Assembly (NCBI GenBank): GCA_012103255.1
Contig: WLXD01000002.1
Coordinates: 496,001-560,000, forward strand
Length of the DNA stretch: 64,000 nucleotides
DNA from: Acidobacteriota bacterium
Lineage (GTDB): Bacteria; Acidobacteriota; UBA890; WLXD01
Direction of reading: 5' to 3'
Shown here: piece after piece, positions 38,226-48,358 of the stretch
Layout: every line of letters begins with the position of its first letter
Numbering within the stretch: position 1 is the first letter of the stretch
Made by a program: the position numbers and the translations under genes
The notes under the pieces: model-generated
The model's input: the letters and a program-made list of their open reading frames with translations, nothing else
Database searches by the model: none
What the model was told of the DNA's origin: nothing

Positions 38226-39296
38226 GTGAACCGCCGCGATTTCCTGACGACCACCGCGGCTGGCGCCGCGGCCACCGCACTCCCGTTTCGTTCCGCCGCC
38301 GCGAGCCTGCAGGGCGAGCAACTCGTCATGGACGCCATGGGCGAACTGCGCACCGTGTACGACCGGGCGCTGATCCAGCAGATGCTCGACAGCGGCATGG
38401 ACTCGATCACGATCACACTCTGCGACCCGAAGCCGCTGGGTGCCGAAGCGCTTGAGCTCGCGCTTGACTCCGTACTCGAACACGATCGATTCATCGACAG
38501 CAACGGCCAACAGCTCGTCAAGGCAACCACCATCGCCGATGTCGAGGCCGCCCGGCGCGACGGCCGCCTCGCCGTCTTCTATCTCTTCCAGAACACGGTG
38601 CAATTCGGGACGAGCCTCGACCGCGTCGACATGTTCTACCGCCTGGGCCTGCGGAGTTGCCAACTGACGTACAACGAGCGCAACGACGTGGGCGTGGGAT
38701 GCCGCGAAGAGGGTGACGATGGTGGGCTCACCGAATTCGGCCGCGAGTTGATCGACCACATGAACAGCATCGGGATGCTCGTCGACCTCTCACACGCCAA
38801 CATGCCCACCATGGCCGAGGCTATCGAGCACTCCGCTGCGCCTGTGCATGTCTCGCACACGGCGTGCAATGACCTCTATCCGCATGTGCGGAACACATCG
38901 GACGAAAACCTACGTGCCCTCGCTGACAACGGCGGCCTCGTCGGCGTCTGCCAACTGCGACCGTTCCTCACCGAACTGAAGCAGGACAACCTTCATACCT
39001 ACTTCGACCACATCGACCATGCCGTGAACGTCGCGGGGGTGGAAGCGGTCTGCATCGGTAGCGACCGCGACCATCGCGTGATCGAGATGACCGACGAGTA
39101 TTTGGCCGAGCTCCGCTCCGAGGAGGGCAGCCAGGTCGTGAACCACGAGCTGCCCTACTTCATCGACGAACTCAACGGGCCGAGCAGGATGACCGTGGTC
39201 CGCGATGGCCTCGAGCGTCGCGGCTACTCGAGTGGCGACATCGACCGGATCATGGGCACCAACCTGTACCGCCTCTACGCCGACGTGATCGGCTAG
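38226..39296 (+). CDS. Membrane dipeptidase (peptidase M19 family), TAT-exported
   Basis: NRRDFLTTTAAGAAATALP TAT-type signal; VDLSHANMPTMAEAIEHSAAPVHVSHTACNDLYPHVRNTSDENLRALADNGGLVGV. Confidence 0.88.
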   Translation: MNRRDFLTTTAAGAAATALPFRSAAASLQGEQLVMDAMGELRTVYDRALIQQMLDSGMDSITITLCDPKPLGAEALELALDSVLEHDRFIDSNGQQLVKATTIADVEAARRDGRLAVFYLFQNTVQFGTSLDRVDMFYRLGLRSCQLTYNERNDVGVGCREEGDDGGLTEFGRELIDHMNSIGMLVDLSHANMPTMAEAIEHSAAPVHVSHTACNDLYPHVRNTSDENLRALADNGGLVGVCQLRPFLTELKQDNLHTYFDHIDHAVNVAGVEAVCIGSDRDHRVIEMTDEYLAELRSEEGSQVVNHELPYFIDELNGPSRMTVVRDGLERRGYSSGDIDRIMGTNLYRLYADVIG

Positions 39297-39309
39297 CGCT
39301 CGATCGACG

Positions 39310-40239
39310 TCAGGCGGGGATCAGGGCCCGCTGCTGCGCCCTCAGCGCCTCGAATGCCCGGGACGGCATGCGAAGTCCCGTGCTGGCGGCGAGCGCGCTC
39401 GTCGCTGCGACCAGTGCTGTGAGGTCGATGCCAGTCCGGATGTTCATCTGATCGAGCATGGCGACCAGATCTTCCGTGGCGAGGTTGCCGGTGGCGCCCC
39501 GCGCGTACGGGCAACCACCCAACCCGCCGGCGGCGGAGTCGAAAGTGCGAACGCCAGCCTCGAGCCCCGCAACGACGTTGGCCAGGCCGCGCCCGTACGT
39601 ATCGTGCAGGTGGAGTGCGATGCCGCCTAGATCGAAGTGCCGCTGCAACTGCGCAACCACGGAGTGCACCTGGGCCGGGTCTGCGACTCCGATCGTGTCC
39701 CCAATCGACACCTCGGAACATCCGACCTCAAACAGATCTCCGGTGACCCGAACCACAGCCCCGGGATCGACATCACCCTGGTAGGGACACCCGAATGCGG
39801 TGGATACGTAGCCACGCACGCGAAGCCCCATCGAGGCGGCACGTGCCATCACCGGCCGAAAGCGATCGATCGACTCGTCGATGGTGGCGTTGATGTTGCG
39901 GCGGTTGAAAGTCTCGGAAGCTGCCGTGAACACGGCGATTTCCCGAACGTCCGTATCCAGCGCTCGTTCCAGACCGGTGAGATTCGGGACGAGCACGGGA
40001 TAGCGAATCCCCTGCCCTCTCTCGATCCCTTCCATGACTTCGCGGGCATCGGCAAGCTGCGGCACCCACTGCGGCGAAACGAAACTCGTGGCCTCGATCG
40101 CCGGCAGACCCGCCGCGCTCAGCGCGTTGATGAATGCGATCTTGCTATCGGTGGGCACAAAACGAGCGAGGTTCTGGAACCCATCGCGGGGACCAACCTC
40201 GTAAACCGTCACTCGTTCGGGCAACTGCATCACTTCCAC
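39310..40239 (-). CDS. liuE: Hydroxymethylglutaryl-CoA lyase
   Basis: VTVYEVGPRDGFQNLARFVPTDSKIAFINALSAAGLPAIEATSFVSPQWVPQLAD...SIGDTIGVADPAQV...HLHDTYGRGLANVVAGLEAGVRTFDSAAGGLGGCPYARGATGNLATEDLV. Confidence 0.95.
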   Translation of the reverse strand: MEVMQLPERVTVYEVGPRDGFQNLARFVPTDSKIAFINALSAAGLPAIEATSFVSPQWVPQLADAREVMEGIERGQGIRYPVLVPNLTGLERALDTDVREIAVFTAASETFNRRNINATIDESIDRFRPVMARAASMGLRVRGYVSTAFGCPYQGDVDPGAVVRVTGDLFEVGCSEVSIGDTIGVADPAQVHSVVAQLQRHFDLGGIALHLHDTYGRGLANVVAGLEAGVRTFDSAAGGLGGCPYARGATGNLATEDLVAMLDQMNIRTGIDLTALVAATSALAASTGLRMPSRAFEALRAQQRALIPA

Positions 40240-40301
40240 CGTGGATTCCCTACCTGGCCGGCGAGCCCTCCAGCAGGCTCTTGAATCTGCGTCCTATTAT
40301 C

Positions 40302-40313
40302 AAACAAATGTTT
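40302..40313. promoter_or_regulatory. Candidate TetR-family operator
   Basis: AAACAAATGTTT, 12-bp near-palindrome in an AT-rich segment between divergent liuE and tetR starts. Confidence 0.4.
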
Positions 40314-40354
40314 AGTTAGGACAATGATTGCCGCCGACGGTGTACATTTAAGGC

Positions 40355-41002
40355 ATGTCTGACAAGAGCATCGACAAGAAGAAGCGCGACAAGGCGTCCA
40401 CGCGCGAGGCGCTGATCGGCGCCGCGACGGAGTTATTCGCCGAACGCGGTTTCGACGGCACCCGTGTGGACCAGATCGCTCAGTCGGCTGGCGTCAACAA
40501 GGCGATGATCAGCTACCACTTCGGCGGCAAGAAACGGCTCTACAACGAGATCCTGGCGGCCACGCTCAACGATGCCCACGAGCGCTTCCACGAGATCCGG
40601 TACTCGAAGGAGTCAGCGGACCGCCGTCTTCGCGACTTCATCTTCGCCTTCGCCGACCTGGCGGCCACCCAGCCGGCGCTGCCGGTGATGGTGATCCGCG
40701 AGGTGCTCTCCGGCGGGCTGCATATTGATGAGGACTTGCTGCCGCGGTTCCTTGAGCTGTTCAAGCTCGTGCAGGGAATCATCGACCAGGGCATCCGGGA
40801 AGGCACGTTCACGAACGTCAACTCGTATGTGACGCACTTGAGCCTGCTAGGCAGCCTGGTGTTCTTCTTCGCGACGAAGCAGATGCGTGAGCTGCTCGCC
40901 GGCTCCCCCCTGCCCTCGCGGGTTCCGGAAGTCCGCGAGTTCGTTCGAGACCTCGAACGCACTATGCGGCGTGGCCTGGCAGCCGGCCCGGCCGAGGCCT
41001 GA
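40355..41002 (+). CDS. TetR/AcrR family transcriptional regulator
   Basis: TREALIGAATELFAERGFDGTRVDQIAQSAGVNKAMISYHFGGKKRLYNEIL. Confidence 0.93.
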   Translation: MSDKSIDKKKRDKASTREALIGAATELFAERGFDGTRVDQIAQSAGVNKAMISYHFGGKKRLYNEILAATLNDAHERFHEIRYSKESADRRLRDFIFAFADLAATQPALPVMVIREVLSGGLHIDEDLLPRFLELFKLVQGIIDQGIREGTFTNVNSYVTHLSLLGSLVFFFATKQMRELLAGSPLPSRVPEVREFVRDLERTMRRGLAAGPAEA

Positions 41003-41008
41003 TCGGAA

Positions 41009-42223
41009 CTACTCTCCGCCCCCCCGGCGATCGTCCAGCCATCGTTCGAAGATCGTCTCGGATTCCCCATCGCCAACCTCGATCACTCGCAGCCCAATGC
41101 GGCCGTCGGTGTGAACATCGAGGACCATCAGGCCAAGCGCCGCACGCTTGAACACCGTGCCACCGCGATGGCCGGTCGCCTCCGTCTTTGCGCCGGATCC
41201 GCTGACCAGATACCAGATCGAGTCGGCCGGGTCGTCAAATACCTGCAGCGAGTGCTCATGCCCTGAAGCCACGATCGGCGAGCTATCTGCTGTCCGCAAA
41301 GCCGCCTCGATCGAGGCAACCATCTGCTGATTGCGACCGCCCCCGAGATCCTGGTCAGATCTTACGATCCAGGTGCGAAGGGCCGGGTAGAGGAACGGCA
41401 CCGGCAGGTAGAGCCAACTCGCCACATGGGTAAGCGGGAACAGGTAGTCCTTCGCGGAGTAGCGCCCACCATGCGATCCCAATGTCTTGAGCGGATGATG
41501 CGTCGTCAGGAGAACCCGGCGGGTGCCGGCACCCGCGATTGCCTCGTTCAGCGCAGCATAGACAGCAGCATTGGTTTCCCCTGCCAGGGGATCAGACGCT
41601 GCGGGATCACCCCAGGTACAAGACGTCTCCTTCGGCAGCTCGTCGCGCAGGAGCCACTCGGTGTCGAGCACGATCAGCCGCACGTAATCCCCCACGTCCA
41701 GAACGGTCGGTCCGGGGCAACCTGCCGGTGGGTACATGACCGCATTCTTTGAAGAAGCCAGCACGTCAGCCTGCGCCTGAATTCTTCCGAGGCCACGAAC
41801 GCCCGACCGATCCCAGTCGTGATTGCCGGGAACAAACACTGAGCGCACTCCCGCGCGCTCGATGACCTCCACTTGCTGTTGCAGGATCCGCAGCGCCTGC
41901 TCGGCCTCGTCCGTATCTGGATCCGCCACTTCGCCGGGGGCGGGCAATCCGCGTGGATAGATGTTGTCGCCGAGAAACACAGCAATGGTCCGACCCGGAT
42001 CGCGCCCTGCCTCACTCGCAAACGCGGCGAGCGCCGGCTGTGCGTCGTCGAGTTCACCCGTATCGCCGATCAGAATGAGACGCTGGTCGAGTCGACTCGA
42101 AGTCGCCAAGCATTCCGGGCACGACGGCACCTCGCCGGGCCTGACATAGAGAGCTCGGTCCGCGCAGGCGCCAAGCACAGTCAGCGCTGATGCCAACAGA
42201 AGCGCACACAGTCGGTTTCGCAT
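41009..42223 (-). CDS. Calcineurin-like metallophosphoesterase, lipoprotein
   Basis: Lipobox-like LTVLGACADRALY; LILIGDTGELDD, VFLGDNIYPRG, FVPGNHDWDR, VLLTTHHPLKTLGSHGG, SGHEHSLQVF. Confidence 0.87.
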   Translation of the reverse strand: MRNRLCALLLASALTVLGACADRALYVRPGEVPSCPECLATSSRLDQRLILIGDTGELDDAQPALAAFASEAGRDPGRTIAVFLGDNIYPRGLPAPGEVADPDTDEAEQALRILQQQVEVIERAGVRSVFVPGNHDWDRSGVRGLGRIQAQADVLASSKNAVMYPPAGCPGPTVLDVGDYVRLIVLDTEWLLRDELPKETSCTWGDPAASDPLAGETNAAVYAALNEAIAGAGTRRVLLTTHHPLKTLGSHGGRYSAKDYLFPLTHVASWLYLPVPFLYPALRTWIVRSDQDLGGGRNQQMVASIEAALRTADSSPIVASGHEHSLQVFDDPADSIWYLVSGSGAKTEATGHRGGTVFKRAALGLMVLDVHTDGRIGLRVIEVGDGESETIFERWLDDRRGGGE

Positions 42224-42237
42224 ACCGGGAGCTGGGT

Positions 42238-43764
42238 TCAGGTGATGCTCGGGAAGGCGACGGCAAGTACCCAACCAAGATACGCCCCACAGCCCACCCC
42301 GTATGCCCACGGCCGCCGGACCTTGCTGCCGACGTATACGAAAACAGCGAAGTACAGCGGCAGCACCGGCAGGAACGAGAATCCAAGCCCGGGGTGGAAA
42401 CGGTCGAGCAGTACGAGGCCGGCAATCACGGTCACGCTCTGCGCTGCCCACCACGCCCAACGTGAGGTGCCACGAGGATCCCCCTGGCCCAGTTCGGTGG
42501 CCACGAACCACGGGATACAGGCGAGCGCAAAGACCGGCCAACGCAGCAAACGAGCCTCGGTGGGCGCGAAGTTCATCCATGTGAGGTGGCCGGCCGCGCC
42601 GAGTGCGACTGCCAGAAACAGGAACAGGCCCACGCCGCGCACCATATCGTCGAATCGCGGCATCGGAGCGCGATAGGCGACGAGGATGTAGGCCACACCC
42701 GAGATGAGAAACCAGAATGCGAGCGCGCCCCCGGCGACGATCCCGCCGAGACCGACAAGGTCAATGACGCCTCCCAGCGCCAGCGCAACGGCTGTCGCAA
42801 CGAGCGGACCGACCGCGAGCCCGGCCCACTGCATCGGGCGACGCATGAGGTCTTTCTCTCGACTGGGCTCACGCAGGAAGTTGGGCGCCAGAGCGGAAAC
42901 GATGAGCATCCACCCCAACACATGCAGCAAGAATCCAACGATGCGCCAGTCAGACAGGCTATGGACACCTGCCGCTTGAAACTCGAAGGCACGATCGAAC
43001 CAGTCGCGGGCCGCGTGGTGGCTCGCCTGTCGGAACACGATGCCAACATGGTCAGCACGGGGAATGGTCCGTGCCTCCCGAGCGCGGCCACTCCTGAAGT
43101 CCTGGTTCGCACCACCGGCCTCCGCCAGAATCGCGTTCGCGTTGGCGAGGAAGTCACTCTCCCATCCCCCGGCCTGCAGGAGCAGATTCCGCGGGGTCGC
43201 CGCGGAAACGGGTTCGGGTGTCGGTGAAACGGCGACCGTCGCACCGTAGCGCTCCGGCGCTGCCATCGCGGCGCGAATGACCGCGCCGGCGCCCATCGAG
43301 TGCCCCAACAGGCCGACTCGCGATGCATCCACTTCAGGCTGCTGGCGCAGAACCTCGTAGGCATCGTGAATGGCCTGAACCTGAGCGCCTCGATCGAAAC
43401 TCAGCTCGCTCTGCCCGAGGCCGGGCAGATCGATCAGCATGACCGTGTAGCCGGCGTGCGCGAGCGTGTAGCCGTAGCCAGTCATCATGGGGCGCGAGCC
43501 GGCAAACCCGTGCACCACGATCACCGCAGGGGTCGGCTCACCCGGATGCGTAAGCAGCGCGTCGGACGCCTCGTCCTCGTGCTCGCGTGCGTGACGTTCG
43601 ACGCGCCATTGAGGGTCGAGCATCAACAACGTCATCGGAGTGCCGCCTCGACTCAGCTCCCGAGTGATAACGGAGTTGCCCGCCTGTCCGATCGGAACCA
43701 GATACAGCACCAACAAGACGAAGCCGAGCGTGATGCGCACCGTCGGCGAGAAGATCCTCCTCAC
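42238..43764 (-). CDS. Alpha/beta hydrolase with C-terminal multi-TM domain
   Basis: PAVIVVHGFAGSRPMM, VGLLGHSMGAGAVIRAAMAAPERYG, followed by several hydrophobic helices; GTG 43764 overlaps the upstream stop. Confidence 0.8.
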   Translation of the reverse strand: MRRIFSPTVRITLGFVLLVLYLVPIGQAGNSVITRELSRGGTPMTLLMLDPQWRVERHAREHEDEASDALLTHPGEPTPAVIVVHGFAGSRPMMTGYGYTLAHAGYTVMLIDLPGLGQSELSFDRGAQVQAIHDAYEVLRQQPEVDASRVGLLGHSMGAGAVIRAAMAAPERYGATVAVSPTPEPVSAATPRNLLLQAGGWESDFLANANAILAEAGGANQDFRSGRAREARTIPRADHVGIVFRQASHHAARDWFDRAFEFQAAGVHSLSDWRIVGFLLHVLGWMLIVSALAPNFLREPSREKDLMRRPMQWAGLAVGPLVATAVALALGGVIDLVGLGGIVAGGALAFWFLISGVAYILVAYRAPMPRFDDMVRGVGLFLFLAVALGAAGHLTWMNFAPTEARLLRWPVFALACIPWFVATELGQGDPRGTSRWAWWAAQSVTVIAGLVLLDRFHPGLGFSFLPVLPLYFAVFVYVGSKVRRPWAYGVGCGAYLGWVLAVAFPSIT

Positions 43765-44171
43765 CAGCGATCCTCCAGCCGGTACACGAACTTGAGTCCG
43801 GACCAATCGTCGTCCACCGCGCAGATCTTCACGTCCACCAGGCCGGCGTGGATACCGGCGGAGCGGATATCGGCCTCGGCAACTTCCGTGCTAAGGCTCG
43901 ACGCCTTCTTCGGCCATGACATCCAGAGCATGCCCTGCGGCCCCAGCGACGATTTGAGGGCCGGCAGCCGGTCGCGGAGTCGGCGAGCGCGGCGCACGAA
44001 GAAATGAACGAAGTCCATATCACCACCCGGCCGCTTCAGGAGACTCAACGGCTCCGGCAACGGACCCAACAGATCTCCGTAGTGGGCGGGCGCGTTGACG
44101 AAGCACGCTTTCATGCCCGACTTGAGCCCGAGCTTCTTGATGAGCGGTGTTCCCGAATATCCTGCTGGCAA
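43761..44171 (-). CDS. DUF3052-like protein
   Basis: MPAGYSGTPLIKKLGLKSGMKACFVNAPAHYGDLLGPLP...MDFVHFFVRRARRL...LWMSWPKKASSLSTEVAEADIRSAGIHAGLVDVKICAVDDDWSGLKFVYR. Confidence 0.75.
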   Translation of the reverse strand: MPAGYSGTPLIKKLGLKSGMKACFVNAPAHYGDLLGPLPEPLSLLKRPGGDMDFVHFFVRRARRLRDRLPALKSSLGPQGMLWMSWPKKASSLSTEVAEADIRSAGIHAGLVDVKICAVDDDWSGLKFVYRLEDRW

Positions 44172-44260
44172 CGGACCCTCCGACTTCGGCGCGGCGTTGT
44201 GGAAGAATAGTGCGGCCCCTTAGATTTGGGAACCTGAATCGTCGGACCACGGGAGTTCCA

Positions 44261-46693
44261 ATGCACCCTGATCCCGCCGCCTTCGAGAAACTCGGCGCCT
44301 TCTACCTCGGCCGCCAGTACGACCTTCAGGCGGATCGCCTGCTGGACGACCTCCTTCTGTACGACAGCAAGGACCTGACGACCCACGCCATGTGTGTCGG
44401 CATGACCGGCAGCGGCAAGACCGGGCTGTGCGTGTCCTTGCTGGAGGAGGCGGCCCTCGACGGCGTGCCTGCTCTGGTGATCGACCCGAAGGGCGATCTC
44501 ACGAATCTGCTGCTCACCTTTCCTCAGCTACGTGCCAACGACTTCCAGCCCTGGGTTGATCCGTCGGAGGCTCAGCGGCGTGGACAGACCGTCAAGGAAT
44601 TTGCGGGGGCTCAGGCCAAGCTCTGGCGCGAGGGGCTGGCGGACTGGGGTCAGACAGGCGACCGCATCGCACGGCTCCGGGAGGCTGCCGACTTCAATAT
44701 CTACACGCCAGGCTCCGAGGCTGGCCGACCGCTGTCCATTCTGTCCTCGTTCGGCGCGCCGCCCGAAGCCGTGCGCAACGACCTGGACGCTTTCCGCGAA
44801 CAGGTTTCGAGCGCCGCGACTGGGCTTCTCGCCCTCCTCGGGCTCGAAGCAGACCCGCTCCGTTCCCGTGAGCACATCCTCGTGTCGACGCTCATCGAAA
44901 CACTCTGGCGAGCGGGTACCGATGTGGATCTCGGGCGCCTGATCCAACTCATTCAATCGCCGCCGATTGATCGGATTGGGGCTCTCGATCTGGAATCGTT
45001 CTATCCCGCCGACGACCGCTTCGAGCTGGCGTTGCGGCTCAACAACCTGCTGGCGGCGCCAGGCTTTGCAAGCTGGATGACGGGTGAGCCATTCGACATC
45101 CAACACCTGCTCTATTCACCCGACGGCAAGCCTCGGGTCTCGGTGTTGTACATCGCCCACCTTCCGGAATCAGAGCGCATGTTCGTGGTGACGCAGGCGC
45201 TCAATCGCATGCTCGCGTGGATGCGATCGCGGTCGGGAACCTCGAGTCTGCGCGCGCTGCTCTATATGGACGAGATTTTCGGGTACATGCCGCCGGTCGC
45301 TGAGCCACCGTCGAAACGACCGTTGCTCACGCTGCTGAAACAGGCTCGCGCCTTCGGCATTGGCACCGTGCTGGCGACGCAGAATCCTGTCGATCTCGAC
45401 TACAAGGGCCTGTCCAACATGGGGACGTGGTTCCTCGGACGCCTCCAAACCGAACGCGACAAGCGCCGCGTGCTCGACGGCCTCGAGGGCGTCGCGGCCA
45501 CGGCGAGTGGGAGTTTCGATCGCGGCGCGATGGAGGAGACTCTGGCGGGTCTCGGCAAGCGGCGATTTCTGATGCACAACGTCCACGAATCGGCACCGGT
45601 CGTCTTCCATACGCGGTGGGCTATGTCATACCTCCGTGGGCCGCTCACGCGCAATCAGATCAAGGGGCTGCAACCGCAGGCCGCGGCTACAGCAGCGCCG
45701 GCGGGCCCATCGCCATCCACGCCGCCGCCGGCGCCTGTCGCGGCGCCCGCCCCGCCCAAGGCCGCGAAGCCGGTGCTGGAACCCGGCATCAAGCAAGTCT
45801 TCGTCCCGGCACGGCTGCCTGCGACCGGTGCAAACGTCACGAACGTGCCGCACCTGATCTCGGTGGCCGAGGTTCACTTCGTAGACACGCGGAAAGGTCT
45901 GCAGGCGTCAGAGGAAATCACTGCGCTGGTCGAACTCGAGCCGGACGTCGAACGTCCCGAATGGGACTCTGCACGACTCCTGGATCTCGGAGCGCGTGAC
46001 CTGCGGAAACGAGGAACGGCCGGTGCTGCCTTTGGCGAATTGCCCGCAGCGGCAGCGCGGCCGCGCACGTACGCCAGCTGGCAGAAGCAATTCCGCGACT
46101 GGGCCTATCGGACCCGTCGGTACGATCTGCACCACTGCGCCGAGCTCGAAGCCTATTCCGAACCCGGCGAAGGCGGCGCAGAGTTCAGGATTCGGCTCTC
46201 AGAGAAGGCGCGCGAGGCCCGCGACCTCGCGGTCTCCAAGCTCCGTACGAAATACGACAAGCGATTCGCCACCCTCCGCGAGCGTATTCGCAAGGCAGAA
46301 CAGACCGTGGACCGGGAAAAGGAGCAAGCATCGGGTGCGGCCATGCAGACGGCCATCAACCTCGGCTCCACGCTGCTGTCGGCCGTCCTCGGCCGGAGTG
46401 CACTGGGTCGCGCTTCGTCGACCGCGCGCGGCGCCGGCTACGCCATGCGGCAGCGTCAGGACGTCGGCCGCGCGCGAGAGAACCTGTCGCGCTACGAGGC
46501 TGATCTGGCCGATCTCGAAACGGAGTTCGACGACGCCGTGGCCGATGTCCGTGACCAGTACGATCCATCGCGGCTCGAACTCACCACCTTCGAGTTGAAG
46601 CCTCGGCGGACCGACATCGATGTCCGCGCGTTCGCGCTGGCATGGATCCCCTGCGAGGAAAGCGAGGGCGGACGGCTGACGCCGCTGGTCTAG
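44261..46693 (+). CDS. HerA-like / DUF87 ATPase with C-terminal coiled-coil
   Basis: Walker A CVGMTGSGKTGLCVSLLEEAALDGVPALVIDPKGDL; LLYMDEIFGYMP, IGTVLATQNPVDLDYKGLSNMGTWFLGRLQTERDKRRVLDGL; C-terminal coiled-coil. Confidence 0.85.
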   Translation: MHPDPAAFEKLGAFYLGRQYDLQADRLLDDLLLYDSKDLTTHAMCVGMTGSGKTGLCVSLLEEAALDGVPALVIDPKGDLTNLLLTFPQLRANDFQPWVDPSEAQRRGQTVKEFAGAQAKLWREGLADWGQTGDRIARLREAADFNIYTPGSEAGRPLSILSSFGAPPEAVRNDLDAFREQVSSAATGLLALLGLEADPLRSREHILVSTLIETLWRAGTDVDLGRLIQLIQSPPIDRIGALDLESFYPADDRFELALRLNNLLAAPGFASWMTGEPFDIQHLLYSPDGKPRVSVLYIAHLPESERMFVVTQALNRMLAWMRSRSGTSSLRALLYMDEIFGYMPPVAEPPSKRPLLTLLKQARAFGIGTVLATQNPVDLDYKGLSNMGTWFLGRLQTERDKRRVLDGLEGVAATASGSFDRGAMEETLAGLGKRRFLMHNVHESAPVVFHTRWAMSYLRGPLTRNQIKGLQPQAAATAAPAGPSPSTPPPAPVAAPAPPKAAKPVLEPGIKQVFVPARLPATGANVTNVPHLISVAEVHFVDTRKGLQASEEITALVELEPDVERPEWDSARLLDLGARDLRKRGTAGAAFGELPAAAARPRTYASWQKQFRDWAYRTRRYDLHHCAELEAYSEPGEGGAEFRIRLSEKAREARDLAVSKLRTKYDKRFATLRERIRKAEQTVDREKEQASGAAMQTAINLGSTLLSAVLGRSALGRASSTARGAGYAMRQRQDVGRARENLSRYEADLADLETEFDDAVADVRDQYDPSRLELTTFELKPRRTDIDVRAFALAWIPCEESEGGRLTPLV

Positions 46694-48183
46694 TCGCTGC
46701 CGTCCACGGGACGCCAGGTCTTGTCCATCATCGGGTGGAGCTTGAGGCTGGTGGAGTCCACCACAGCCCCATCGCGCATCAATTCCACGAGAACCTCATC
46801 GCCGGCACGCCCGGCCACGGTCACCTCTGCGGGCGCGGGGCCAGCGTAGCGACCGTCGACCCGCAGCCAGCCCGCGCGCTCAACCTGCACGGAAAAATCC
46901 CACTGCGGGACGACGCGCTCACCCCACTCCTGCTCATCGAGCGTCGATTGCTCAGCATTGCCGCGCCATTCGGCGAGATAGGCCTCGCGCATCATGTGGG
47001 CAGGCACACGCTCCGGTGAGCGTCCACGCAGATAGCTAAGAAACCGTCCAATCCTGTCCCGCATACGCGGCGACGTCGGTGCGGCGAGAGCCTCGGCCGA
47101 GCTCATCGGGTCGGGCATGGTCACCGGGCGGGGCTCGGGCGTATCGGTGGAGACGTCGCTGACTGGGAGCCGCAGGGGCTCGGGCTCGGGCTCGGGCTCG
47201 ACAGGATCCGGATCGGGCACCGACGTCAACGCGGGGCGCGGAGCGTCGGCCTCCTCGAGCGGCGGTTGAGGCTTGATCTCGAAGACCTGGTGTCCAGGCC
47301 GGAACCACTGCAACACAGGCTCAGCGGAAGCTGGAGGCACATTGAGTTCATCGTTGGCGACCACGCGGAGCGCAGCTACAAGCTGCGCACAGTTCGAGTA
47401 GCGATCGTCGGGTTCGGTCGCAAGCGCTCTGGCGAACACCACGTCCCACCCCTCGGGCAGGCCTGGCTCTTGGGAACTGAGCGTGGCGGGCTCGCCGTAG
47501 ACGGTCGCGTAGGCGTACTCGGTCGCGGTCGTGGCGGTGTGCGGCCAGGCGCCGGTCAGAATCCGATACCCCATGGCAGCGAGCGAGTACTGGTTCGACG
47601 CCGCGCGCTGTCGCAGCCCCAGGACCACCTCGGGTGCTACGCACGCCATTTCTTCGATCGAGAACGACGAGGCCATCACTGCCTCGGCGGATCGCCCAAG
47701 CAGCAGCGTGTCCGCGAAGCGAATCTCTCCGTCCTCGGTTACCAGGACGGTTTCGGGGCGGAGCGCTCGATGCACCAGATCGTTGGCGTGCAGGGTATCC
47801 AGCGCCACCGCGATCTCCGTTAGTAGCTCCATCGCGAAGTCCGGAGGCAAGGCCTGCCGAGCGATCAACTCGGAGAGCGCGCACGCCGGAAGCTCCTCGC
47901 TTACTACCCAGGCATGATCGCCCGCGCGGCCGCTACGGCAGATCGGCACGATGTGCGGCGAACTCGCCCGATGTCGTCGCACATCCTCTTCGAACTCGGA
48001 GAACCAGCGATCGAGCTGTTCTGTAGTGGGCGCCCCCGTAGGCGAATACATGCGGGCGCGCAGCGGTCTGCTTTCGCTGGGCGCGCGTACCGAGCACACC
48101 CCTCCGTGAGCGTTCACACGGGGCTCGTCGAATACGCGGAAGCCACGCAGTGCGTCCCAATCGGGATCTAGATGGTTACTCAT
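46690..48183 (-). CDS. Predicted pseudokinase (Ser/Thr kinase fold) with possible PEGA-like C-terminal domain
   Basis: Kinase-like fold with HRALRPETVLV in place of HRDLKPEN, RFADTLLLG in place of DFG, and an APE motif (VAPEVVLGLRQRAASNQYSLAAMGYRILTG); C-terminal GWLRVDGRYAGPAPAEVTVAGRAGDEVLVELMRDG. Confidence 0.8.
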   Translation of the reverse strand: MSNHLDPDWDALRGFRVFDEPRVNAHGGVCSVRAPSESRPLRARMYSPTGAPTTEQLDRWFSEFEEDVRRHRASSPHIVPICRSGRAGDHAWVVSEELPACALSELIARQALPPDFAMELLTEIAVALDTLHANDLVHRALRPETVLVTEDGEIRFADTLLLGRSAEAVMASSFSIEEMACVAPEVVLGLRQRAASNQYSLAAMGYRILTGAWPHTATTATEYAYATVYGEPATLSSQEPGLPEGWDVVFARALATEPDDRYSNCAQLVAALRVVANDELNVPPASAEPVLQWFRPGHQVFEIKPQPPLEEADAPRPALTSVPDPDPVEPEPEPEPLRLPVSDVSTDTPEPRPVTMPDPMSSAEALAAPTSPRMRDRIGRFLSYLRGRSPERVPAHMMREAYLAEWRGNAEQSTLDEQEWGERVVPQWDFSVQVERAGWLRVDGRYAGPAPAEVTVAGRAGDEVLVELMRDGAVVDSTSLKLHPMMDKTWRPVDGSD

Positions 48184-48358
48184 AGGTCTCTACCTGGCAC
48201 AGAGGGTGACAACTCCCGGGAGAAGTGACAAGGGTTGTGCCCGGATGTCCGCTCCAGTCCACGTCCAGGAGCGGCAACCAGGTGACAACTCGGCCCGCGC
48301 CCGCATGCGGCGGCGATCCGATACAATCGCCCGGTTCCCAAGACGCCACGAGAGACGC

